64,000 bases of DNA from Streptomyces sp. NBC_00878 (GTDB lineage Bacteria; Actinomycetota; Actinomycetes; Streptomycetales; Streptomycetaceae). Positions 44,212 to 53,673 of this stretch are shown here, one piece after another (the first letter of the stretch is position 1; each line of letters opens with the position of its first letter). The translations under genes were made by a program, and so were the position numbers. A model generated the notes under the pieces. That model searched no databases, was not told the origin of the DNA, and saw only the letters and a program-made list of their open reading frames with translations. The stretch spans positions 1,426,001-1,490,000 of the forward strand of contig NZ_JAPEOK010000001.1 in assembly GCF_026341515.1 (NCBI RefSeq), given 5' to 3'.

Positions 44212-45693
44212 TCAGAAGTCGGTGGGGAGACCCTCGTGGACGCGGGAACGTTCCGCCTCCGCGGCGGTGTAGCCGTCGGGGACGTAGTCCGTCTCGACGA
44301 CGTCGCTGGCGTCCAGGTGCGCCGGCCGGTAGTAGTCGCTGCCCTGCCGCCAGTACCAGAGCATGGGGACGATTCCGACGGCCAGGCCGCCGATGCCGAT
44401 CGCGATCGAGGCGTCGCTCAGGTCGCCCAGTGACTCGATGAAGATCCAGAACATGAACAGGGCGCCGAGGAACGGCCACAGCCCGCCGAAGAAGAAGTTG
44501 GACGGGGACTTCAGCAGCATCTTGCGGTACGCGACGACCACCGCCAGACCCGCCAGGCCGTAGTACACGGCGATCTGGAGGCCGATCGCGGCGATGGCGT
44601 TCTCCAGGATGTCGCCGACGCTGCCGAGGGCGTTGGACGCCACGAGCATCAGCAGGGCCACCGTGCCGACCACGGTGATGGCGACGTACGGCGTGTTCCA
44701 CGTGCGGTGGACCTTGCCCAGGGCGCTGGGCATCGTGTGGTCGCGGCCCATGGCGAAGAGGGAGCGCGTGACCTGGATGAGCGTGGTCTCCAGCGTGGCG
44801 ATCGTGGACAGCATCACGGAGACGATCAGCAGTTTGCCGCCCCAGCCCGGCCAGATCTCCTCACCGAGCACCGCGAGGACGTTGGCGTCGTTGTCCTGGA
44901 TCTGCTGCGAGGTGAGGATGACGTTCACCGCGATGGTGAAGGCCTCGAAGAGGAGGAAGACGATGCCCACGCCGATCAGGCCCGCGAGGCCCGTGGTGCG
45001 GCGGCTGTCCTTGGTCTCCTCGCTGAGGTTGCAGGTGACGTCCCAGCCCCAGTAGTAGAAGGCGGCGATGAGGGCCCCGGAGGCGAAGCCGCTCACCCCG
45101 TCGAAGTGGCTGAACCCGAGCCAGGACCAGTCGAAGGGCCGGGCGTTGTCGGTGTGGAGCACGGCCCCGACGGCGAAGAGGGCCAGGATGGCGAGCTCGA
45201 CACCGGACATGATCAGCTGCGCGCGGACGGTGAGCCGGGCGCCGCCCAGCACGACGAGCAGCATGGCGAGGAACCAGGCCGCGCCGACCAGGGTGGCCAG
45301 CGCCGTGTTGTCCGCGAGCCCCTCGTCGAAGAGGGACAGCGTCAGCGCACCGGCGGGCAGCGATCCGGCGACCATGAAGATGGTGGCCGAGACGACCAGC
45401 GCCCAGCCGCTGATGAAGCCGAGGAAGGGGTGGAGCGTGCGGCCGACCCAGGAGTAGCTGGCGCCCGCGTTGGTGTCGATCCGGCTGAGATAGCTGAAGG
45501 CCAACGCGATGCCCAGCATGGGTATCGCGCAGTACAGCAGCGCCGCGGGGCTGGCGAGGCCCACGGCGCCGACGAGGACCGCGGTGGTGGCAGCGAGCGA
45601 GTACGCCGGGGCGCTGCCCGCGACGGCCATCACGACCGTGTCGAACGTACCGAGGGCGTTGGCCTGGAGCCCTCTGCCCCTGTTGCTGTTCAT
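44212..45693 (-). CDS. APC superfamily amino-acid permease
   Basis: 493 residues, 12-14 predicted transmembrane helices. Seen: N-terminal APC signature VVMAVAGSAPAYSL, GASYSWVGRTL in TM3 and the conserved YWGWDVTCNLSEETKDS loop. Transports amino acids or amines by proton symport. ATG 45693 (MNSNRGRGLQAN) is the most likely start; ATG 45735 is 14 residues longer. The 363-bp region upstream is shared with a divergent TetR gene that may regulate it. Confidence 0.92.
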   Translation of the reverse strand: MNSNRGRGLQANALGTFDTVVMAVAGSAPAYSLAATTAVLVGAVGLASPAALLYCAIPMLGIALAFSYLSRIDTNAGASYSWVGRTLHPFLGFISGWALVVSATIFMVAGSLPAGALTLSLFDEGLADNTALATLVGAAWFLAMLLVVLGGARLTVRAQLIMSGVELAILALFAVGAVLHTDNARPFDWSWLGFSHFDGVSGFASGALIAAFYYWGWDVTCNLSEETKDSRRTTGLAGLIGVGIVFLLFEAFTIAVNVILTSQQIQDNDANVLAVLGEEIWPGWGGKLLIVSVMLSTIATLETTLIQVTRSLFAMGRDHTMPSALGKVHRTWNTPYVAITVVGTVALLMLVASNALGSVGDILENAIAAIGLQIAVYYGLAGLAVVVAYRKMLLKSPSNFFFGGLWPFLGALFMFWIFIESLGDLSDASIAIGIGGLAVGIVPMLWYWRQGSDYYRPAHLDASDVVETDYVPDGYTAAEAERSRVHEGLPTDF

Positions 45694-46056
45694 GGATGCG
45701 CTGCTTTCCGTCCTGCACGAAGTGCGTGTGGGCATGCCCGGCCGCGCCAGGTGTAAGTGGGCGGTGTGACGATTCCGTGCAGCCGTGGTGGTGGTCGGCG
45801 GACGGTCGCTCCGTAGTGCAGTGATGATAGCGGCGGCTCTTGAGGTTTCAATGTCAACTCATGGGTAATGTCCACCTCCTTGCGTCCCACCGACCACAGT
45901 GCTAGAGCAGGCCACGGTCCGGTTCCGCACAATCGGGCCCGGCCTGGCGGAAGTTGGGAATCCGGACGCACCGGAGCACGGGACACGAACCCGGAAACGT
46001 GCACAGAAGCCTGCTTCTAGAATCCCGGGCACACACCCCTCGCCCGAAGGAACCCG
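45694..46056. other. 363-bp intergenic region between permease and TetR genes
   Basis: Divergent control region. A consensus -35 TTGACA (minus strand, 45856-45851) is seen, but no -10 at the right spacing. No clear palindrome, terminator or small gene found. Confidence 0.4.
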
Positions 46057-46722
46057 ATGCCCAGCGCCGAAGAGCCGGCACGACCGAACGGGCGGATCCG
46101 TGACGCCGCCCGCACCAGGGCCGAGATCATCGACGTCGCGACCCAGGAGTTCGCCCGGACCGGCTACGACGGGGCCAGGGTCGACGAGATCGCCGCCCGC
46201 ACCCGGACCACGAAGCGGATGATCTACTACTACTTCGGCGGCAAGGAACAGCTGTTCACCGCCGTACTGGAGCGGGCGTACGGCGGCATCCGCGAGGCCG
46301 AGCAGGGGCTCGACGTGGAGCACCTGGACCCGGTCGCGGCGATCCGGCGGCTGGCCGAGCTGACCTTCGACCACCACGAGGCGCACCCCGACTTCATCCG
46401 TCTGGTCACCATCGAGAACTTCCACGGGGCCGAGCACATCGCCGCCTCCGAGAAGCTCGGCAGGATCGGCTCGCCCGCTCTGGACGTGATCCGCCGCATC
46501 CTGGCGTCGGGGCGGGAGTCCGGCCTGTTCACGGCCGATGTCGACGCCGTCGACCTGCACGCGATGATCAGTTCGTTCTGCTTCTTCCGGGTCGCCAACC
46601 GGCACACCTTCGGGACCCTGTTCGGCCGTGACCTGGTCGCCCCCGGCCGGCGCGAGCACTACCGGAACATGCTGGGCGACATGGTCATCGCCTATCTGAC
46701 GGCGGACCGCTCGGCGGACTGA
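46057..46722 (+). CDS. TetR family transcriptional regulator
   Basis: 221 residues. Seen: N-terminal helix-turn-helix (AEIIDVATQEFARTGYDGARVDEIAARTRTTKRMIYYYF region, ~22-62) and an all-helical ligand domain with a TetR_C-like end. Divergent from the APC permease and followed by a terminator; that permease is the likeliest target (inference). Confidence 0.93.
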   Translation: MPSAEEPARPNGRIRDAARTRAEIIDVATQEFARTGYDGARVDEIAARTRTTKRMIYYYFGGKEQLFTAVLERAYGGIREAEQGLDVEHLDPVAAIRRLAELTFDHHEAHPDFIRLVTIENFHGAEHIAASEKLGRIGSPALDVIRRILASGRESGLFTADVDAVDLHAMISSFCFFRVANRHTFGTLFGRDLVAPGRREHYRNMLGDMVIAYLTADRSAD

Positions 46723-46750
46723 GGGCACGGCGCGGGCACAGCGCCGCTTT

Positions 46751-46797
46751 GTGCCTGAGCCCCCGGCGGCGAAGGCCGTCCGGGGGCTCGGGCACAT
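46751..46797. terminator. Bidirectional terminator between TetR and the 613-residue protein
   Basis: GTGCCTGAGCCCCCGG (46751-46766) pairs with CCGGGGGCTCGGGCAC (46780-46795), one mismatch, 13-nt loop. Lies between convergent genes. Confidence 0.85.
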
Positions 46798-46812
46798 GGC
46801 GGCATCACGGGC

Positions 46813-48654
46813 TCAGCGGGTCGCGGAGTCCAGCGTGAGCTGTGGTTCGCCGTGGGCGTCCGGTCCGCCGAGCACCGCGGTGAAGGCGTCCGTGCGCAGA
46901 ACCAGCCCTTCCCCCGCCCGCTCGCAGACCAGGTCGAGCGGCACGGCGGCCGTCTCCCCGTACCGCACCGCGAAGACGTCGAGCCCCTCCGGTGCGTCCG
47001 GTGCGGGCCCGACCTCCAGCGCGGTCGTTGTCCGTACGTGCCGCCACCCGGCGTCCGGGTCGCCGTACCCGCGCGGGTCGGCGGCCAGTGCGAACGCGGC
47101 CTGCTGCTGGGTGAGTTCACTGCGCGCGTCGAAGGAGTCCGCACTGCCTTCCTGAGGGTGCGTCAGACGCAGGTCACCGGCCGACGCGACGAGCGCGTAG
47201 TCGCCGACCCGGCGGAACCGGTCGCCGTCCGCGGCGACATACGGCATCCCGGCGAGCAAGTACCGCTCCCCTTCGAGCCGTTCGAGGACCACGGTCATCC
47301 ACAGGCGCGTGCCGTCCGTGACGTACAGCGACTGGAGATGGCGCAGGACGTGGTCGCGGCCGACGACGGGCTTGCTCACGAGCTTGGCCGCGAGTCCGCC
47401 GGCGCGCACGTCCGCCACCCGCACCGCGCCCATCGGGCGGCACAGCAGGAAGTCGTCGGTCACGGGCCCGAATCCGTGCTGCCGGTTGACGGCGGCGGCC
47501 ACCAGCGCCGTGCCGCCCGCCTCGATCACCGCGGGCGTCATCCGGTCGTCGAACGACACCGTGACCGTGCCGGATCGCAGGTGGTGGCGGGCGGGTGCCG
47601 TGCTCGGGGTGCGGTGCCAGCTCGTGGTGTCCTGGATCTGCCAGACGAGCATGAACGCGAAGTGCCCGTCCACGCCTCCGTCGGCTCCTACCGCGTGCCG
47701 GGCCCAGCGCGTGTCACCGGCGTAGCGGCCGATGTCGGCGCCGATGCGGTGGCCGAAGTACCGCAGTCCCAGGACGGATTCGAAGGCTGAGTGCTGCTCG
47801 CTGTAGCGCGGCCCGCCGATGTCGAAGCCGCTCGCGCAGACCCGCGCGTCGAGGTAGCGGGCGAGCGTCTCGCCGTCCTCCGCGAAGACCTCCTCGCCGC
47901 TGGCCTTGTGGGCCTGGGCGAGGAAAGAGAGGGAGATCGGGCCGTAGTTGTTGTCGTAGGCGCCGCCGTGCTCGGGAGGCAGGGGCGCGCCCCGGTCCCG
48001 TACCCGCCGGGCGCGGATCTCGTCGGCGTACAGGCCCAGGGCGCGCTGCCGGACCGACTCGCCTTCCTCGGGCGGGAGATGGCGGGCGAGCATCAGCCCG
48101 CCGACCACGCATCCGATGGCCTGGTTCGACGCGTCCTGCGGGTTGAAGACGGTGGCCTCGGTGAGCCAGCGCCAGTAACCGCCCGCGACGCCCAGGAGTT
48201 CGCGGTACTGGTCATCGTCGACGAGGCCGTCCGCCGCGTCCAGGGTGTTCACGGCTTGGAGCAGTGCCCACACCGTGCTCGGCCAGTCGCCGATGGGGTG
48301 CGCGCCCGCTTCCAGTACGTAACGGGCGTACGGGAGACCGGAGTTGCGTACCGTCAGGTTCGGGTAGCCGGGGTTGTCGTCGGTGTAGACGCGCTCGCTC
48401 AGGTGGAAGGCGAGGCTGCGGCGGACGGCCTCGGGCAGTCGCGGGTCCTTGGTGCGGTGCCAGGCGAGCGCGAGCAGGGACGTGATGCCGAGCGAGGTGT
48501 CGCCGATGTCGTCGCGGGCGGCCGGGTTTTCGAGGTTGCCCTCGGGGGTCAGGCGGGTCAGGGCCGCCTCGGTGACGGCGGCCAGGACGGCGTCGTACGC
48601 GGCCGGGTCGTCGGGGAGGTGGTGCAACTTACCGCGCTGGTGGGGAAGATGCAC
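46813..48654 (-). CDS. Predicted carbohydrate-active protein of unknown family
   Basis: 613 residues, no signal peptide. The N-terminal ~330 residues have the spacing of an (alpha/alpha)-toroid enzyme (repeated helical pairs, ASNQAIGCVVGGLMLARH, GAYDNNYGPISLSFLAQAH, QHSAFESVLGLRYFGHR). The C-terminal half is beta-rich like polysaccharide lyases or GH127/heparinase-type proteins. No catalytic motif recognised with certainty. GTG 48654 has GAAGGG eight bases upstream and starts 4 bp after the permease stop, so it is the enzyme of this ABC operon. Confidence 0.7.
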   Translation of the reverse strand: MHLPHQRGKLHHLPDDPAAYDAVLAAVTEAALTRLTPEGNLENPAARDDIGDTSLGITSLLALAWHRTKDPRLPEAVRRSLAFHLSERVYTDDNPGYPNLTVRNSGLPYARYVLEAGAHPIGDWPSTVWALLQAVNTLDAADGLVDDDQYRELLGVAGGYWRWLTEATVFNPQDASNQAIGCVVGGLMLARHLPPEEGESVRQRALGLYADEIRARRVRDRGAPLPPEHGGAYDNNYGPISLSFLAQAHKASGEEVFAEDGETLARYLDARVCASGFDIGGPRYSEQHSAFESVLGLRYFGHRIGADIGRYAGDTRWARHAVGADGGVDGHFAFMLVWQIQDTTSWHRTPSTAPARHHLRSGTVTVSFDDRMTPAVIEAGGTALVAAAVNRQHGFGPVTDDFLLCRPMGAVRVADVRAGGLAAKLVSKPVVGRDHVLRHLQSLYVTDGTRLWMTVVLERLEGERYLLAGMPYVAADGDRFRRVGDYALVASAGDLRLTHPQEGSADSFDARSELTQQQAAFALAADPRGYGDPDAGWRHVRTTTALEVGPAPDAPEGLDVFAVRYGETAAVPLDLVCERAGEGLVLRTDAFTAVLGGPDAHGEPQLTLDSATR

Positions 48655-48658
48655 GAAA

Positions 48659-49546
48659 TCAGCCCTTCATACCCGAGGTCGCCAGGCCTTCCACAAGCCT
48701 CTTCTGGAAGATGAGGAAGCAGATGAGCGTGGGCAGGAGGGCGAGTGTCGACATGGCGAACATCGCACCGTACGAGGAGCCGCTGGTCTGGTCGAGGAAC
48801 AGGGTCAGACCGAGGGGGACGGTGAACTTGTCGTTCTGCTGGAGGTAGACGAGCTGGTGCAGGAAGTCGTCGTACGTCCAGATGAAGGTGAAGATCGTGG
48901 TGGTGATCAGGGCCGGCTTCATCAGCGGCAGGATGATCTTCCAGTAGATCTGGAAGGGGTTGGCGCCGTCCATCATGGCCGCCTGGTCCAGCTCGCGCGG
49001 GATGGAGCGGATGAACTGGACCATCAGGAAGATGAAGAAGGCGTCCACCGCGAGGAACTTCGGCACGATCAGCGGCAGGAACGTGTTGATCCAGGTCAGG
49101 TTGTAGAAGATCGTGTACTGCGGGATCAGCACGGCCTGGGTGGGCAGCATCAGCGTGCCGAGCATCAGGCCGAACCAGATCTTCTTGCCGCGGAACTCGA
49201 AGCGCGCGAAGGCGTAGGCGGCCAGCGAGCAGGAGATCACGTTTCCGATCACCGCGCCGATCGTGACGATCAGCGAGTTGGTGATGTAGAGGGAGAAGGA
49301 GTTGCCTGAGCCGCTCCAGCCCTCGGAGTAGTTCTCCGGGCGCAGCGAGCTCGGGATGAGCCCCGGCTGGGTGAAGATCTCGGTGTCGGGCTTGAGCGAG
49401 CTGCTCAGCATCCACAGCAGCGGATAGAGCATGACGATCGCCACGCCGATGAGCGCGGTGTGGATGAGGACGCGGCGCGAGCCGGTGGCGGAGCGCAGCT
49501 TCTGGAACGGCGACTTCGTGGACTGGGCCGGGGTGATGGCGGACAT
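48659..49546 (-). CDS. Sugar ABC transporter permease (MalG type)
   Basis: 295 residues, six predicted helices. Seen: EAA loop LDQAAMMDGANPFQIYWKII and the MalG-type C-terminus ending VEGLATSGMKG. Follows the MalF-type permease by 33 bp. No ATPase gene in the operon. Confidence 0.94.
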   Translation of the reverse strand: MSAITPAQSTKSPFQKLRSATGSRRVLIHTALIGVAIVMLYPLLWMLSSSLKPDTEIFTQPGLIPSSLRPENYSEGWSGSGNSFSLYITNSLIVTIGAVIGNVISCSLAAYAFARFEFRGKKIWFGLMLGTLMLPTQAVLIPQYTIFYNLTWINTFLPLIVPKFLAVDAFFIFLMVQFIRSIPRELDQAAMMDGANPFQIYWKIILPLMKPALITTTIFTFIWTYDDFLHQLVYLQQNDKFTVPLGLTLFLDQTSGSSYGAMFAMSTLALLPTLICFLIFQKRLVEGLATSGMKG

Positions 49547-49579
49547 GGGTGGAAGGACTCCTCGCTCGGACGTCAGTCG

Positions 49580-50557
49580 TCAGTCGTCGTAATGGACCCA
49601 GTAGCGGCTGGCGATGAAGTTGACCGCCGTGAAGCCTGCGATGACCAGGAACAGCACCCAGGCGAGCGCCGAGGCGTATCCCATTTCGAGGTCGGTGAAG
49701 CCCTTCTTGTACAGGTAGAGGGAGTACAGCATGGTCGAGTTGAGCGGTCCGCCGGAGCCGTTGCTGATGACGAAGGCGGGCGTGAACGTCTTGAACGCGT
49801 CGATGATCTGCAGGACCACGTTGAAGAAGACGATCGGGGTCAGCAGCGGCAGCGTGATCCTGAAGAACCGGGTGACGGGCGTGGCGCCGTCGATCGCGGC
49901 CGCCTCGAACACGTCCTTCGGCAGCTGCTTCAGACCGGCGAGGAAGATGACCATCGGGGTGCCGAACTGCCAGACGGCCAGCAGGATCAGCGTGTAGAGC
50001 GCGGTGTCGGGGCTGGAGATCCAGTCCTGGCCCTTGATGCCGAACCAGGCGAGGAAGTCGTTGAACAGGCCGTCGCCGCCGAAGACCTGCCGCCAGACGA
50101 TGGCGATGGCCACCGCTCCGCCGAGCAGCGACGGCAGATAGAAGGCGGCCCGGTACAGGCCGATGCCCCGCAGATCGCGGTTGAGCAGCATCGCCACACC
50201 GAGCGCGAGCGCCAGCTTCAGCGGTACGGAGACGACGACGTACAGCAGCGTGGCGTGCACCGAGTCCCAGAAGACCGGGTCGTCGGCGAACATCTTGCTG
50301 TAGTTGTCCATGCCGACCCACTGCGCCGGCGTCAGCAGGTCGAAGTTGGTGAAGGACAGATACAGCGAGTCCAGCATCGGGTAGATCGTCAGGCCGAACA
50401 GGCCGACGAACCAGGGGGCCAGGAAGGCGTAGGGCCACCAGCCGCCGCCCCGCCGTCTGGCGAGGCGGCGGCGCATACGGTCGCGCTCCCGCTGGTCGGA
50501 CGGGGTCGCGGGAGCAGCCTGCTCCTTGACGACCTCGTCTGTCTTCGCGGTGGTCAT
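49580..50557 (-). CDS. Sugar ABC transporter permease (MalF type)
   Basis: 325 residues, basic N-terminus (DRMRRRLARRRGGG) and six predicted helices. Seen: EAA loop FEAAAIDGATPVTRFFRITLP. ATG 50557 has GGGAG at six bases; ATG 50563 would leave no spacing, so the shorter start is preferred. Pairs with the permease downstream and the lipoprotein upstream. Confidence 0.93.
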   Translation of the reverse strand: MTTAKTDEVVKEQAAPATPSDQRERDRMRRRLARRRGGGWWPYAFLAPWFVGLFGLTIYPMLDSLYLSFTNFDLLTPAQWVGMDNYSKMFADDPVFWDSVHATLLYVVVSVPLKLALALGVAMLLNRDLRGIGLYRAAFYLPSLLGGAVAIAIVWRQVFGGDGLFNDFLAWFGIKGQDWISSPDTALYTLILLAVWQFGTPMVIFLAGLKQLPKDVFEAAAIDGATPVTRFFRITLPLLTPIVFFNVVLQIIDAFKTFTPAFVISNGSGGPLNSTMLYSLYLYKKGFTDLEMGYASALAWVLFLVIAGFTAVNFIASRYWVHYDD

Positions 50558-50630
50558 ACTCATCTCCCTGACCCTCTCCCGGTCTTTCGGTCGTGCTGCT
50601 CAACTCGGCGGCGTGCCCGCGCCCCCTGGG

Positions 50631-50650
50631 GGGCGCGGGGAACTGCGCGC
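50631..50650 (+). repeat. Streptomyces-type intergenic repeat, third copy
   Basis: GCGCGGGGAACTGCGCG in the 138-bp gap between lipoprotein and MalF-type permease, preceded by GCCCCCTGGGGGG. Confidence 0.75.
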
Positions 50651-50695
50651 TCAGCCGCATACGGCCCGCGGCCGAACATCGCGCCCCCGGCGGAG

Positions 50696-52027
50696 CTAAC
50701 CCCCCAGCGCGCCTTCCGCCTGGTCGAAGAACTCGCCGAGCTGCGCCTTGATCGACTTCTTGCCGAAGGCCACGGCGAGGTTCGACTGGAACAGCAGGTC
50801 CCAGATCTGGTCGGCGCCCTGCGGCGGGGGCACCGGCGCGGGCAGGGCGTTGGTCGCCTTCCCGACGCGCTGGGCGATGTAGTCGGCGTTCTCCACGTTC
50901 AGCTTGTCCGTCGGGGTCAGGCCCGAGGCGATCAGGTTGCGGGCCTTCTCCGTCGGCGGGATGCCGCGCAGCAGCTGCATGTCCTTGATCGCCGTCTCGT
51001 CCTGCGCGAAGAACGACATGATCTTGACGGAGTCGGCGACCTTCTTGCTGGCCTTGGTGGCGCTCAGCAGGACACCGCCGTTGACGAAGTTGCCTTCGCG
51101 GGCGCCGGACCAGTCGCCCTGCGGGGTGGGCAGGAAGTCCAGCTGCGCGTCGGTGATGGAGCCGCCCGCACCGTAGATGCCGGAGTCGAAGCTGAAGAGT
51201 GCCTTGCCTATGACGACCGCGTTCTTGGTGAGGTCGTTGTGCGCGGCGGAGGTGATGGCCGGCGGCGGGGAGGCGTTGGCCTTGCGCATGTCGGCCCAGA
51301 ACTCCCACCACTCCTGAAGCGTGGCGGGGGTGAAGCCGAGCTTCTTGCCGTCGTCGGAGAAGAACGTCTCGCCCTTCTCGCGGGCGAAGACCTCGAAGCA
51401 CTGGAGGGTGGAGCCGCCGCCGTCGTCGACGCCGTAGATCTTGCCGCCGCTCTTCTTGTAGACGTCCTGGGCGATCTTCTTCAGGTCGGCCCAGGTCCAC
51501 TCGCGGTCGGGCAGCTTCAGGCCCAGCTTCTCCAGGCCGGAGCGGTTGACCGTGAGCTGGTTGACGCCGATACCGGAAGGGACGCCGTAGAGCTTGCCGT
51601 CGACGGTGCCGGCGGCGAGGAGCGTCTTGGAGAAGCCGGTGAGGTCCAGGGTCTTGCCGACATAGGAGTCGATCGGAGCGAGGACGCCCTTGCGGGCGTA
51701 CTGCGCGACCAGGGCGGTGTCCATCTGCAGCAGGTCCGGGGCACTGCCGCCGGCGATGTTGGTGTTGAACTTGTCGAAGTACCCGTCGTAGCCGGAGTAG
51801 GTCTCCCGGATCTTGATCTTCGAGTTCTTCTTCTGGAAGGTGGCCAGTGCCTTCTTGTAGGCCGCGTGCCGGTCGTCGCTGCCCCACCAAATCATGGTCA
51901 GGTCGCTGCTGGTGCTGCCGGCTCCGGTTCCTCCGCTGCAGGCGCTGAGTGCGCTGCCGAGCGCGCCGGCGACGGCGATACCGCCCGTGGTCCGGAGCAG
52001 AGTTCTGCGCGAGATCTGGTGACCCAC
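50696..52027 (-). CDS. Sugar ABC transporter substrate-binding lipoprotein
   Basis: 443 residues. Seen: twin-arginine-type leader (ISRRTLLRTTGG), lipobox LSAC with Cys30, and an SBP type-1 domain starting LTMIWWGSDD. First gene of the second sugar importer. Upstream lie an AAGCGCTT operator and the ROK repressor gene. Confidence 0.93.
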   Translation of the reverse strand: MGHQISRRTLLRTTGGIAVAGALGSALSACSGGTGAGSTSSDLTMIWWGSDDRHAAYKKALATFQKKNSKIKIRETYSGYDGYFDKFNTNIAGGSAPDLLQMDTALVAQYARKGVLAPIDSYVGKTLDLTGFSKTLLAAGTVDGKLYGVPSGIGVNQLTVNRSGLEKLGLKLPDREWTWADLKKIAQDVYKKSGGKIYGVDDGGGSTLQCFEVFAREKGETFFSDDGKKLGFTPATLQEWWEFWADMRKANASPPPAITSAAHNDLTKNAVVIGKALFSFDSGIYGAGGSITDAQLDFLPTPQGDWSGAREGNFVNGGVLLSATKASKKVADSVKIMSFFAQDETAIKDMQLLRGIPPTEKARNLIASGLTPTDKLNVENADYIAQRVGKATNALPAPVPPPQGADQIWDLLFQSNLAVAFGKKSIKAQLGEFFDQAEGALGG

Positions 52028-52247
52028 CGGGTCCTCCTGGATGTGCGTGACGAATCCCCTGGCCGCCGAGCGGCTCGGGTCTCTTCCCTGGGGTATGCCT
52101 TCCGGCGCGCGGCCTCACCCGGCCGCATCGCCTGACGGGTAGGGATCCCCGGCCCTTGGGGCCGCAGTCGTACGAACGCGCCCTCGCACGGCTGCCGTAC
52201 GTCGCGTACGGCGGGACGCCTCACCCAGGGCCGGGTCCCGCCGGCCA

Positions 52248-52263
52248 TGGAAAGCGCTTGTCC
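52248..52263. promoter_or_regulatory. LacI-type operator upstream of the second sugar operon
   Basis: AAGCGCTT palindrome at 52252-52259 in GGAAAGCGCTTGTCC. Just upstream on the minus strand are TTGACG (52295-52290) and CCAATG (52272-52267) with a 17-bp spacer, a weak promoter that overlaps the end of the ROK gene. The operator would then lie downstream of the -10, a repressing position. Confidence 0.5.
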
Positions 52264-52291
52264 GGACATTGGCAGACCTACACGCAGGCCG

Positions 52292-53452
52292 TCAATGCTT
52301 GACCCGCATACCACCGGTCACGGTTTGACGTCCACGGGCCACGGCGAGACGGCTCGCGCCCACCACGGTGCCGCTGTCGCCGACCGTGCTGCTGACCACT
52401 TCCGTGGGCCAGCTCAGCCGGGCCAGCTCGGCCCGTACACCGGGCAGGAGCTGCGGATACGCTCCGGTGCCGCCACCCAGCACGATCAGTCCGGGGTCCA
52501 GTACGGCGGCCACGGCGGCGGCGAGCCGGCCCACGTCGGCCGCGTGCCGGCCGACCACGGCGCGGGCCGTGACATGGCCCTCCTCGGCGAGCGCGAAGAG
52601 GCGCTCGGCGGTACGCGGGCACGGGCCGTCGGCGGCCTGCCAGGCCTCCTCGGCCCGGCGCAGGAGGGAGGGCGAGCCGATGCGCTCCTCCAGGGCCTCC
52701 TGGCGCGGTTCGCGGCCGTCGTCCCAGGGGTAGGGCAGCCGGGCCACCTCTCCCGCGGCGCCGTTCGCGCCGCGCAGCACCTGGCCGCCGATGACGACGC
52801 CGAGGCCGATGCCCACGCCGATCCGCAGATAGCCGAAGGTGTCTCGGCCTCTGGCGGCGCCCTCGTGCAGTTCGGCGAGCGCGGCGCAGTTGACGTTGTT
52901 CTCCAGGTGGACGGGCACGCCCGGCGGCAGCGCGACGGCCACGGCATCGAAGACCGGTCCCGCCTTGGCGGTCGCGGGGCGCATTCCGGCGCCCTCCCGG
53001 TCCTGGGCGGTGACGTCGCCGACGGCGACGACGATGGCGCGCAGCGGGGCACCCACCGGCAGCGCGTCCAGCGCCTTGCGTACGGTGTCGGCGGCCTCCG
53101 CCCGGGAGCCGGTGCCCTGGGCGAGCAGGGTGCCGTCCAGGGCGCAGCCGCGCACCCGGGTCTGGCTGGGCCCGAGGTCGACGGCGAGCACGGCACCGGC
53201 GGCGGGCCCGAGCCCGTAGACCGCGGCGGACCGGCCGGTGCCGCCGGAGACGGTGCCGGAGTGGGTGGCGAGCTCGGCGGTCTCCAGCTCGGCCACGGCC
53301 GAGGAGACGGTCGGCTTGGACAGACGTGCGCCGGCCGCCAGTTGGGGGCGGGTGGCCGTGCCCGCCTCGGCCAGTACGGCGAACACCGCGCTGGCGCTCT
53401 CGCTCAGGTTCATGCGCTCCCTCAGGTCATGCCGCGGCGGTCCGGTCACCAT
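52292..53452 (-). CDS. ROK family transcriptional repressor
   Basis: 386 residues. Seen: N-terminal winged helix (RPQLAAGARLSKPTVSSAVAELE, ~34-56) and a ROK sugar-kinase-like domain (VLAVDLGPSQTRV; LENNVNCAALAE; GIGLGVVIGG). The zinc CxCGxxGC motif is not obvious, as in some repressor members. ATG 53452 keeps the family-like HDLRERM start; ATG 53413 with GAGGGAG upstream is the alternative. Upstream of the ABC operon and divergent from a BadF-type kinase; likely regulator of both. Confidence 0.88.
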   Translation of the reverse strand: MVTGPPRHDLRERMNLSESASAVFAVLAEAGTATRPQLAAGARLSKPTVSSAVAELETAELATHSGTVSGGTGRSAAVYGLGPAAGAVLAVDLGPSQTRVRGCALDGTLLAQGTGSRAEAADTVRKALDALPVGAPLRAIVVAVGDVTAQDREGAGMRPATAKAGPVFDAVAVALPPGVPVHLENNVNCAALAELHEGAARGRDTFGYLRIGVGIGLGVVIGGQVLRGANGAAGEVARLPYPWDDGREPRQEALEERIGSPSLLRRAEEAWQAADGPCPRTAERLFALAEEGHVTARAVVGRHAADVGRLAAAVAAVLDPGLIVLGGGTGAYPQLLPGVRAELARLSWPTEVVSSTVGDSGTVVGASRLAVARGRQTVTGGMRVKH

Positions 53453-53495
53453 GGTGGTACGGCACCGGAATTCCGTACCCCTTGACGCACCCTAC

Positions 53496-53519
53496 TTCGT
53501 TAGTTAACTTCCTAACGAA
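53496..53519. promoter_or_regulatory. Palindromic operator TTCGTTAG-N8-CTAACGAA
   Basis: Perfect 8-bp arms separated by 8 bp (TTAACTTC) in the ROK/BadF divergent gap. Its TTAGTTAAC look resembles ROK-type operators such as xylose repressor sites. TTGACG lies 8 bp upstream on the plus strand. Candidate autoregulatory site. Confidence 0.65.
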
Positions 53520-53673
53520 CTCGCGCGGTACACGCCTGCCGCGTTCATCAGAGGCCCGTCCCGGGGCTTCCCGAGAACTCGTCCGAAGACACCATCGCTC
53601 GCCCCGCCCGATCCACGGTTCGCCCGCCGTTCGCTCCGCATGCGCGGTACCGCGCAACGACGAAAGAGGCTGC

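Noticed and set aside
48558..52118. Very long minus-strand frame across the second sugar operon
   Set aside because: It runs over three well-defined genes in another frame and shows low-complexity Arg/Ala/Gly composition.
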